The notes under the pieces are model-generated. The model did not search any database. It was not told the DNA's origin and saw only the letters and a program-made list of their open reading frames with translations. Source: Symsagittifera roscoffensis (lineage: Eukaryota; Xenacoelomorpha; Acoela; Convolutidae). Taken from it: 64,000 bases of DNA. The first letter of the stretch is position 1, and each line of letters opens with the position of its first letter. Both the position numbers and the translations under genes were made by a program. The DNA lies in assembly GCF_963678635.1 (NCBI RefSeq), contig NC_087065.1, positions 57,934,754-57,998,753 of the forward strand, in the 5' to 3' direction. Of the stretch, positions 54,751-64,000 are shown in pieces.

Positions 54751-56972
54751 AATACTTTGTACAAGGACAAAAGATTTACTGCGAGCGCGATTATTTGAAG
54801 CAGTTCGGAGTGAAGTGCAATAATTGTGCGGAATATATAGTCGGAAAGGTTATCGAGGCGGGAAGCAAACGATACCATCCTACTTGTGCGCAATGCTCGG
54901 TCTGCGAGGGAATTTTCGCCGAAGGTCAGGATATGTTAGTCCACGGAGACGAAGTATGGCACCCGGCATGTAACTCGAGACACAGTGGCAACAAATCGTC
55001 TAGAAGTACTGCAAACGATTCCTTTCAAGAGTCCTCCATATACACTACCGATGATTTGAACATAAGTGACGACTTGAACTCAATCAACGTGGTAACACTG
55101 GACTATTCGGTCCCAGAAGAACTTTTAACTGAACTCCAAGAGGGAAAAGCCGAGCAAACCTCCTCACCCATTCCAACGAGTGAAGCAAGTTCCAGAATAG
55201 CACCGGCACCCAAAAAGTCTTCTCTTAAATCTCCTCCCATACTCAAGAATAAACAAAACAAACAAGAATTGTATGAGAATATTGAAATTCCGTATCCGAA
55301 GTTTCCGAATAAGTTTGCATCATCCTCAACAGCACAAACATCGGAACCTACTAGTAAATTTATTTCATTAACTCCCGACTTACGATCTAAAAACTGCAAT
55401 CCATTCATACCAAACTCAACAAGCCTCTACGACATTCCATTTGGAGACGCCATTCCTGAATTCGAGCTTGAAATTTCACACGCATCAGCCAAGAAGTCAG
55501 AAACAGAAAGCGAAAGTATGAGTCATATGCCGAGATCGACAAGTTTTGATCGAAATAAAAAGTATTCGGTTCCGTTTTCGGCGCCTGTCATGAATGATAA
55601 CATGTTTAGATCTAAGTCAAATGACAGGCTAAAAGTTTTCCAACCGAAAGGATCGGATGCTTATGTTGGAGGCTATCTCAACCCGGCCGAGCCATCGGAT
55701 TTAGCTCCAGGATTGTTTCAAAGGTTTCCAAGTTTACGAAAGCAGCAATCAGAAGACAAGAGACGTCAGCGACAAACATCTTTCTCGCAACCTCCGAAAA
55801 GCACTGAAAATCTTTCAACAAGGCCCGGAAACTTAAATAAACGAAACAATTATACTCGTGGAACCTCGCTGGGGAACATACAAAGAGAGCAGCTTCAATC
55901 ACGACGGAATAATTCTCAAGCGGAGCAGCTTAAAGAAGAAATGAAACGCAGCAACAACCCTGAGCCGCCCAGGTCCAAATCGTCATTTGATATTGGAAAC
56001 AGATCAAGACGCGTGAATTCAGATGATTATACCGAGAACAGCGCGAAATGTTTCTACGATAAAGAGCGATTGAGTCGAAGTCGTATCGAGTTTTCGTTTA
56101 GTGCCTGTGACGAGGAAGATTCGCCCGATTCCAAATACGACGAGTATCTCACACGCTCGGGAATAGGGAAAGAATATCTGCAAAGCACGAAAGGAAAGTC
56201 AGCTAAAGCGAAATTAGAAGAGAGCTTGAAAGTTTCGGATGACCCGAGAGGCGCGTCTAGAGATCCAAGTGCTCTTCTACCACCGCCAAACCCTTTGAGA
56301 TACAAGAATCCTTACCAAGCATCGCCGTCAAGAGTTTTGGGATACCTGGAAATCGAAAACGAAAGTGACGATACTATTGAACATAAATCAGAACTGACAG
56401 AGGTTTTCAGGTCTACGGGAAAAAAGCAGAAAGTTCGACCACCGAGAAATCGGGAAATGTCTGTAGGAAATGTAACTACTGATGATTCGGGACTGGACTG
56501 TTTCTCAGAACCAGAAGGGAGCAGGAAATCAGTGTCAACATCTCGACTACTGGATTCCCAAAAAGGTTACAGGTCTGATTTTGAGCCGGCAGAAACCTCA
56601 AGGAAGCAGAGAAAAAGTAATGAAAAGCGCGCGAAATTGCTTCATGATAATTTTATAAACTACATGAAGGCTGTTAAACATGGATTTATCTCTGCTTACG
56701 GCACTGAAGAGAATCTAGATGAGATTGAAAGTCTGAGCGCCGTCTCAGAAATTGTTCCTCTGAATTCAAATGGTAGAGAAGTGAAAATTTATTCGTTGAA
56801 TCAACTTCAGACAACCAATAAAAAACTTCCCAAAGACGTGAAGAGAAAAAGCTTAGAAGTTCATCTATCAGAACAAGAGTTTTTCCTGACATTCCATATG
56901 ACTCGTAACTCGTTCTACCAATTGCCTCTTTGGAAGCGAAACATTTTGAAGAAATTCAATTACCTTTTCTAG
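54751..56972 (+). CDS. abLIM/UNC-115 actin-binding LIM protein, exon 2
   Basis: The exon completes LIM3 (IYCERDYLKQFG) and then encodes LIM4 from about residue 386 (CNNCAEYIVGKV, CAQCSVCEG, HPACN). A 600-residue Ser/Arg-rich, probably disordered region follows, with many basic-Ser sites (RSKSNDRL, RSRRVNSDD). It ends in a villin headpiece of about 37 residues (LSEQEFFLTFHMTRNSFYQL, PLWKRNILKKFNYLF), the F-actin-binding module that closes abLIM/dematin-family proteins. The stop is TAG 56970-56972. There are no frame breaks, so this is a functional gene. A single coding intron over 3.4 kb is few for this family. Confidence 0.93.
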
Positions 56973-57021
56973 ATGAACTGGAATATGGTTTCAGCAAAAA
57001 CTGTTTCACAGAGTTTCAAAT

Positions 57022-57027
57022 AATAAA
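57022..57027 (+). terminator. Polyadenylation signal AATAAA of abLIM
   Basis: AATAAA lies 50 bases after the stop codon, followed by an AT/GT-containing region. It is the best candidate for the 3' end. Confidence 0.6.
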
Positions 57028-57409
57028 TACTACGCATTATGGATTAATTAGTACATTGTTGCAATATGAAAAAAATATATTTATTATTATTTATAATGAG
57101 TAGTTAGTACATGATATGATAGATTAACTTAAGATATAATAGCTGGAAATTTTTTAAGGTTGTAGTCTCTATGGAAGTCCAAAACCCATGCCTCTATTTG
57201 AACATTTGGCGGATAATTTTGATCTCTTTTCGCATTGGTCAACAGAAACCTTTAATCATTGGTGATATATTACAGTTAGTGGCAGATTCAAGTTAAATAG
57301 CTGGATTGATTTTTGTTGTACTTCGAACAGTTTTTATAATTTATTTCAAAGCCAAATTTTTTGGCAAAAGAGTAAAATTTGAATTTTTGAATAACATTTC
57401 ATCTGGCAG

Positions 57410-58343
57410 CCCGGGTTGACGAAAAATGCTTATCATACAATTCTCGTAGCTGGAAAAAATGCTTATCATACTCTTTCAATTAATTTCATAGCAAAAGTAA
57501 GTGTATGAAAATAGCAAAATAGGCATTTTTTCCATACTATGAAATTTTATAAGCATTTTTTCTATACTCTGGAATTAAAATTTGAGTTTCTTCATCAATC
57601 TATTTATCCCCAAAAATGTATGAAAATAGCATAATAAGCATTTTTTCCATAAATGATCATACAAAAAATTTTGTTTTGAATTTTTGCGTTTCATCCGAAA
57701 CATTAACCAAGGGTTTCTGTCATGAGGAAACCCAGAATGTAGCTGGCAGTTACCACGCAGATAAACTGCAATTGGTGATCTTTGCCATGTATGTTAATTT
57801 TAACATTTTCACATGGAAATATATATCAAAAAAAGTAACTTTTTGAATATGGCTAGATGTTTTTTTAGTTTGAAAATTTTGGTGGTTGAGAAAAAAAGTC
57901 CTGTTTTTTTTACAAATTTGTTTTTATCTTGGTAAATGAAACAAAAAAAATCATAATCGCATTTAAAGTAAAATCACTTTTTTATGATTTCAGGATTTTT
58001 TGGCTGAAAAACTCATCTGGACTACAATTTAAACACAAAAACAAAACAGGGATTAAAAGTTTTTTTACCTCAATTTTGTGTTTTTGATATATGAAAAAAT
58101 GCATATCATATAATTTTCATGCATGAAAATTGTATGATAAGCATTTTTTATCGAAAATTTTAAATCACTTTTTTAACAACCAGAAAGCTTCAAAAGAAGC
58201 AAATAGACCAAAAATGTTCATTAAAATTTGTAAAAACACTTTAAAGTTTGTATGAATTTTATTGTATGATAAGCATTTTTCCATTGATTTCATATATGAA
58301 ACTGTATGGTAAGCATTTTTCTTCTATGGACGTCAAACCGGGG
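57410..58343. mobile_element. MITE-like element built of inverted 19-mers
   Basis: The ends are imperfect inverted repeats: the left side reads CCCGGGTTGACG then AAAAATGCTTATCATACA, and the right, reverse-complemented, reads CCCGGTTTGACG then AAAAATGCTTACCATACA after a 12-base insert. Inside, the 19-mer TGTATGATAAGCATTTTTT or its complement occurs at least seven more times in both orientations. There is no coding potential. A target duplication could not be fixed. Confidence 0.6.
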
Positions 58344-59815
58344 GAGTAATGTAATACAAATATTATTTTAGTAGCTTGTACAATTGATTGAAAATGAACC
58401 GACTATATCATGCATAAGAGTTCTCAAATTTGATACATACACAACTCAATTATCTCAAATTACCACCTATTGTAACATATCACCTGATCATTTTTGCTTT
58501 CTTTCCCGGACCTTGTTTCGGGATCCTGATTTTCTGTTGATCTTTTTGAATTGTTTAGTCTAATGCATATATGATTTATATCTTTCTTTTAGAGTTCGAT
58601 TAATATATTTAGACTACGGCGTTGTGGCATCAAAAACACTTTCAATAAAAACTTTCGGTTCAATTTTTGGTGTCAACTAGTTTAGTGTTTTTTTTTGGTA
58701 TAAGACCAATACGACCAAAGGTATATGACCAATCAAATACTAAAATTTTAATCGTATGAAAAATTTCGTGTTTTTAAGAGTCGATGAACGTAGTTCAGAC
58801 TCTTGTATAGGTCGCCATGATTTTTTTCCCGTTTTTTGTCTTAAATTTGTTCAGACTCATATTTAGTTTTTGTGGTTTGGCTTTTATTTTTTTAAAAGTT
58901 CAGTTCATTTCCTTCTTGAAAGGAAAACAAACTCCAATATTAAACAGCGAAAGTGTAAAGGTCACGTAAAAATTGATCGACTTTAATTTCCGAAAATAGA
59001 ATTTAATTATCAGATTTCCCAGCGAAATAGTTTTTACCTATTGATCCAGTTTCTCAAATTGGGTTAATTGCATCAAAAAAGTGTCAATCATAAATTGTTC
59101 TAAAAAATCCAAGAGCTTTAAGGCCATATGTTTTTCTTTCGTGGAAATTTAAATCTTGAGACTTTTTTCAAAAAAGAAGTCTGTATTTTTGTTTACTTGC
59201 GTTCATTGACTCTTTTCTAACTGTCTGTTTTCTGTTTTGATTTTTATCAAGAATTTGTTTCTGTAAGTTAATTTTTTATCGCACTACTTGTCTCAACATA
59301 TAAGTTATGAGCAGAAATTAACTGGCTACCTCAGAAGTACTGCGCGAGTGTGGTCAGTAGTTGGACTTGGTGGTCACTCCACTCCAACTTTCAAGTCAAA
59401 TAAAGATGTTCAAGTAATTTCGTTCAATGTGGAAAAAATTTAAATACAAACCTTTTTGATTTGAATGAGAATAAAGTTTTTGATATTGTTAAAATTTTAG
59501 TATCATTAATTAGGAGCTACCATGAATTATAAAGAAATTTTAATACCAGCGGCAGGATTAAAATACGTATTAAAAGGCTGGAAAAGTTTTCCGCACATTC
59601 GAAAAACTTCAACTTCAAAATTATGTCTTTTTTGATCCCAGTTTTGGGTCCGAAGAAGGGCCTGCCCATTATTGTTATAGGTTTCACTTTTGGTTAAACG
59701 GATCAAGGAAGCTCTTCATAGTAGCATTGACTTGCTATTTGATTCGTATTTTCTCGGACTAAAATGTCTGATTAAATGTCAATGAATGTAGTGAAGACAC
59801 TTGTTCAGGTTATGA
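58344..59815. other. Gene-free AT-rich spacer
   Basis: No ORF with support; no RNA gene or transposon end recognised. Confidence 0.4.
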
Positions 59816-59821
59816 TAATCT

Positions 59822-59825
59822 ATCC

Positions 59826-59867
<42 letters not shown>

Positions 59868-59868
59868 T
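59822..59868. repeat. (ATCT)n microsatellite
   Basis: An almost perfect tetranucleotide run of about 11 units. Confidence 0.97.
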
Positions 59869-60185
59869 CTATATTTAAATGCCTCTGACAGCTATCTCTC
59901 CACGCTTAAGCTATACCAATTTTGCATGTTTAACGAAAGAATTTTTGAACGTTTTAGCTATTTTTGCCATGCTTAAGAATTTTTTTCTTCGATTTTTCAG
60001 TTTATGAACGCTAGGCTTATTGAAAAGCTCAATTGTAAGGCTGTAGCAATGATGCAAGCATGAGAGGGGAGGAGGAGGGCAGCGCAGTGCAAGTGTAATG
60101 TAAAGGGTGGATTCATCCATCTATACTTGATGAAACGGGCGTTTTTTCGTTTCAACGTTTATTTCAGTGAATTGGAAATTAGCTA

Positions 60186-61180
60186 CCTTATAGTGGGGTG
60201 CTTTCAGGGTTGCCGCAGGGGTTGCGAAACTGGCATACAAATATGAATACCTAAATCTTTTGAGTTTCAGAGATATGCCATTTGTAAGATTTTTTTCAAA
60301 AATTTTAGATTTCAAAAGCGTCACAAAAATGAAAATTTCAACCCTATAGTAGGGTGCTGCCGGGGTATTCCAGGTTTTACAAAACTTGCTTCCGAATATT
60401 CTTGCTCAAATTTTTTTACTTTCCGAGATATGACGTTTTATATATATTTTTTTTTGAATTTTTCTGAAAGCATAGTTTTAAAACACTTTGACAAAATTTG
60501 AAATTCCGGAACCTATAGTGAGGTTCTGTCAGGATACTCTCAGGGGTGGCCAATCATGCTTCCAAAATAAGCCTGCTCAAATCTGTGTAGTTTCTGAGGT
60601 ATGACGTTTTTTCTATTTTTGAAATTTTTTTAAATTTTAGATTTGAAACACATGACAGAATTTGAAATTTTGAACCCTATAGAGGGGTTTTGTCAGTGTA
60701 CTCTTAGAGGTTGCAAATCTTCCATCCAATTCTGACAGCTAAAATTCTTTAAGCTTCCGATATATGACTTTTTCTATAATTTTTTAAAGAAGATGGGTTT
60801 GATAAAATTAGATATAAGTTCACAAATTTCGAAACTCAATCCTATAGTTGGTGCTGTCAGGGTACTCAGACAACGCGGCGAGTCTTGCCTCCAAAACTGG
60901 ATGCTCACCGCCTTTTTACTCCAAGATTTGGTGCTCTCGTGACTTTTCGAAACCAAAAACATAACTATCTCAAACCTTGAAACAACTTCTTTTGGAAATT
61001 TGAAATTATCGATCTTTTGTTGTTTGATGTCGGGGTACTTGCGATGTTTGCTGAAATCTTTTCAGTTTCGAGATATGACAGTTTTTAATTTGAAAAATTA
61101 TATAAAAAGCTCTGATTCAATAAAAAAAATTCGACCCTACGGCGATGTAATGTGAAATTACTCACACAGGTTGCAGATGT
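60186..61180. repeat. Degenerate tandem array, ~165-bp period
   Basis: CCTATAGT-like starts lie at 60186, 60343, 60512, 60676 and 60841, with weaker ones near 61010 and 61135, giving spacings of 157, 169, 164 and 165. Each unit continues with a CTGTCAGGGTACT-like block, GCTCAAAT and TTCTGAGGTATGACGTTTTTT-like text, then a T/A-rich end. Units are clearly diverged, so the array is old. Confidence 0.85.
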
Positions 61181-61204
61181 CTTCTTCAAATATTACGGCT
61201 CAGA

Positions 61205-62150
61205 TCCTTTCAGTCTTCTGAGATCCACTCAGCCATCCATACATCCAACAAGCCAGCTCCCGTTTAGCTATCCTTCCAACGAGCAATCCATCCATCAAGC
61301 CATACACCCATCGATCCAGCCTTTTGTTCGTCAAGAGATCCATCCAGCCAACCAGCCATTAGGCCAGTTATTCATTGATCGGCTCATACCTGTAGCCATG
61401 CATCTATCAAGTCATCCATCTATCTAGCCATCTATCAAACCAGCCATCTATCCGTCTAGCCAGCCATCCGTCCAGCCATTTAATCATCAAGCCATTCATT
61501 CTTCAAGCAATCCATCCATCTAGCCATTAATATATCCAACCCGCCATCAAGCCAATGCATCCATCGACCCCTCCACCTGTCTAGCCCTCCTCAATACTAC
61601 CATGCATCCACTCAACCAGCAATTCATCCATCCATCAAGCCACCATATATCTAGCCATCCATTCATTTTGCCATCCGTTCCTCCGAATAGCAATTCATTC
61701 AGCTAACGTTCCATTGATCCGGCATCCATCCTGTCTTCGTCCATCCCGGCAAGCAGTTTTCCAAATATCATTATAGAGATCTCAATTAGTCCTGCCATCT
61801 ATTCATCCATTCAGTGATCCGCCCATATCAGCCAGCCATCAACCATCCGCCTGTCTATCCACACATTCAGCCAGTCCTCTGTCCAGCCATCAATCCATGT
61901 AGCTTTTCAACCAACCGGTCCTCCATCTATCTAGCCATCCATCCATCCTCTCATCTTTTCAGCCACCGATCCATCAAGCCATCCATCTAACTAGCCGTCC
62001 ATCTAGACAACCATCCATGTGTCCTTCTAGCTATCCATCGTGCCTTCATTCCATCCTTCAATCATCCAGCCAATGATTCAAACATCCATTGATTAATTAC
62101 ATCCACAATCCAGCTGTCCTTAGAACCGGCTAAACATCTATCCATCTGAC
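61205..62150. repeat. CCATC-rich degenerate satellite
   Basis: About 950 bp dominated by CCATCCATC, AGCCATCCATC and CATCAAGCCATC variants. A 91-codon ORF of Pro/Ser/His/Ile repeats over its start is a repeat artefact. Confidence 0.9.
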
Positions 62151-62159
62151 CGATTGTCC

Positions 62160-62690
62160 CTATTGTCCCGTTAGAGATAAATATTGTCATTTTTAGGAGC
62201 AGCTTGAGCTGCAGAGGGCCTGCTGGTTATTCTTAAAGGAAAAACCACTTACAATTACGCTCGAAATGGGTTTTCTGGGGTTTTGTTTTTTGAATTCCTT
62301 TCAAGTTCAATTCAAATTGATTAAGTAAAAAGACGAATTACGTTCTCCAATAAAGAAATCAGCGTTAATGGCGCAAACAAGTGAATGAATTTTAAAAGTT
62401 GGAAATTGCGTTATGATTTTACGACTTTCCAGTGGAGTGTAATTTAAAGAGCTTCAACGTGATATATACATTTTTTTTTCAAAAATGTATGAAGTTTAAC
62501 TATATTTCGTGTTTTTTATTTTACTTCAGTTCGTTGATTATTTTCCCCTGTTTTGGTGGCTATGTTTCTAGATATTATTCAGTACCTTTAAAAATAATTG
62601 GGTTAGAACAGCTTCTTCCAGTAAATTTTAGATGTCATTTCGCCAAATATTTAAAGACAGCTTAATCTTAATTGAAAGCTAACCCGTTTG
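62160..62690. other. Gene-free spacer
   Basis: Only short ORFs. A GCGTTAATGGCGC at 62363 hints at another R1 fragment. Confidence 0.35.
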
Positions 62691-63030
62691 AAACAGAGTT
62701 CAAATCTTTTTGAACTCCAATTTTTTGTTGCGCTGGCGATAAGAAATAAATTTGAGCTTCTTCTGACTCTAGAGAGATTCATAGCTATTCTTGAATTTTT
62801 GCATAAGATCAGCAAGACTGCACGTATATCAGGACAAAGCCCTGAATATTCCAAATATCCCGGTAAAATATATTTTTTTAAATTTAAACTCAGGAAGTCG
62901 ATATCTTCAATAAGGTATAAAAAATTTTGTTGAAAACTATTTTTTTTCGATCGGCGAAAGTTGACTGAATAAAAAACCACACCGAGCATAAATATTCCGT
63001 TTTCTTGGAAAGTCGGAACAATAACCAGCT
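62690..63030 (+). repeat. Dispersed repeat R1, diverged copy
   Basis: TTTAAATTTAAACTCAGGAAG, CACACCGAGCATAAATATTC and GAAAGTCGGAACAATAA follow the order of the R1 copies at 940-1245 and 1740-1990. Confidence 0.5.
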
Positions 63031-63107
63031 ATTACGTACAGCTAATGCTAAGGATATTAATACAGACTATTATATTACAAATAGCTCTTTAGCTTCAAGG
63101 TATCATG

Positions 63108-63185
63108 GATCTGTAGCGTAGAGGTAGGGAAGGAGACCCGCAACAAAAGAAGATGGTTCGAACCTGGGCAGGGTCGGAAGTTTTT
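63108..63185 (+). mobile_element. tRNA-like SINE head
   Basis: TGTAGCGTAGAGGTAGGG (A box) and GGTTCGAACCTG (B box) lie 37 bases apart, followed by GGGCAGGGTC. Acceptor-stem pairing is not seen, so I read it as a SINE head, not a tRNA gene. No matching body was found downstream. Confidence 0.45.
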
Positions 63186-63659
63186 GATGAACTTTTTCAT
63201 ATACTAGTTAAAATGCGTCCGCTTTATAAATTGAGGCATTATAGTTGGTAATTTTTTTTTTCAAATTGACTAGGACTGCTAATGCGTCATAATTGGCTTG
63301 CGTAATTTTTGTAGACTCAAAGTTTTACTCATTCAAATTTTCCCAGTAGCGTTCTCGGTTATATTTTTGCTTGTGTATGCGAAATGCAACTTCCCCTCTG
63401 TGTTAAAAACTCTTCTGAGAAAGAGTTTTCTTCTGAAATAAGTATGGATTAAAAATCTGTGCTAGATGGGGCTTCTGGAAGCCTCAAAAATTGTTTCGGA
63501 GTGAGAATCAACCTCAAATTAGTCTACGAAAAGAAAATCTTGAAAGATTTTTCGTCGCAGCTCAAATCATAATGAAAACTCTAAGTAAATCCCAAAGAAA
63601 TAGGTCTGCATGACTGCATTACAACTTTCACTGTCTGATTTTTTTTTAGGTTGCTAGCT

Positions 63660-64000
63660 ATGAACACATTTCGGGTAGCATTACGGAGCTTCGAGGAAAA
63701 TCTCTGGCGAATCCTGGCTCCTATCAATAATCCAGCTCTTGCAGTTTCTGCTCTCAGTAATGGCCAATTATCCGTCACAGCTAATATTTGGGACCTTCTA
63801 AAAGACCCTTTCATGTTGATGGGAGCTCCTAGGAGCAAGCGAACTGCATATGTTGCAAGGCAAAGACGGAGAGCTCCCTCCAAATTGATTCCACTGAGAC
63901 CTGACCTGGAACCATGCACAATTTGTGGGAATACAAAAATAAAGTTCTACTTGTGTACTCAATGTTTTCGGAGAATAATAAAGAAAACAAGAGAAATGCA
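63660..64000 (+). CDS. Mitochondrial ribosomal protein L32 (bL32m), 5' part
   Basis: The frame from ATG 63660 runs off the window after 113 codons. The N-terminal 45 residues are basic and serine-containing with no acidic cluster, suiting a mitochondrial import presequence (MNTFRVALRSFEENLWRILA). Then GAPRSKRTAYVARQRRRAP and SKLI match the N-terminal L32 core, and CTICGNTKIKFYLCTQC gives the two CXXC pairs of the L32 zinc ribbon. It is a component of the large subunit of the mitochondrial ribosome. A TTTTTTTTTAG acceptor-like site ends 10 bases before the ATG, so there is a 5' leader intron or a trans-spliced leader. The C-terminal end lies outside the window. Confidence 0.9.
   Translation, partial: MNTFRVALRSFEENLWRILAPINNPALAVSALSNGQLSVTANIWDLLKDPFMLMGAPRSKRTAYVARQRRRAPSKLIPLRPDLEPCTICGNTKIKFYLCTQCFRRIIKKTREM

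Noticed and set aside
57410-58343. CRISPR array from the recurring 19-mer
   Set aside because: Copies point both ways with irregular spacing, and the DNA is animal nuclear.
61152-61427. Pro/Ser/His repeat protein
   Set aside because: It is the translation of the CCATC satellite and has no other coding support.
63108-63185. True tRNA gene
   Set aside because: B box is good, but stems do not pair and no terminator follows directly.

Overview
The window looks like nuclear DNA of an AT-rich invertebrate animal. The evidence is three animal-type genes (an abLIM/UNC-115 LIM-villin headpiece protein, a perforin-like MACPF protein and mitochondrial ribosomal protein bL32m), a GT-AG intron, tRNA-derived SINEs, LINE and hAT relics, and Ty3/gypsy-type LTR elements. 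I cannot name the phylum from sequence alone. Most of the 64 kb is repeat or AT-rich spacer.

Layout. 1-2.2 kb holds copies of a dispersed repeat, two of them inverted. 2.28-4.08 kb is a large MACPF exon on the minus strand. 4.1-16.7 kb is mostly gene-free, with a SINE, microsatellite, a 271-bp tandem duplication and weak ORFs. 16.7-19.1 kb has two small coding-like stretches on the plus strand; the second carries a PC4/p15-like domain that runs into retroelement pol sequence.

19.0-42 kb is a retroelement nest. A 16.6-kb LTR element lies on the minus strand (element A, 23830-40412) with TG...CA long terminal repeats of about 0.79 kb. It keeps gag, protease and integrase, has lost reverse transcriptase and RNase H, and carries an exceptionally long (about 6.2 kb) coding region of unknown function after integrase. 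It sits inside, or between, decayed plus-strand relatives (B, 19.0-23.7 kb; C, 40.4-41.9 kb). B retains the RT and RNase H remains that A lacks. 42.4-46.9 kb holds LINE fragments on both strands and a related solo LTR.

47.57-48.48 kb is a complete small hAT element with terminal inverted repeats and an 8-bp target duplication. 49.3-52 kb has SINEs and another short repeat. 53.57-56.97 kb is the complete abLIM gene in two coding exons. 57.4-58.3 kb is a MITE-like element. 60.2-62.2 kb is a ~165-bp-period array followed by a CCATC-rich array. The window ends inside the first coding exon of mitochondrial L32.

The three host genes have no visible functional link. The retroelement copies are related and explain each other: A's broken frames, B's remnants of the missing enzymes and the duplicated edges all belong to one family. 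No bacterial operon logic, CRISPR or rRNA was seen.
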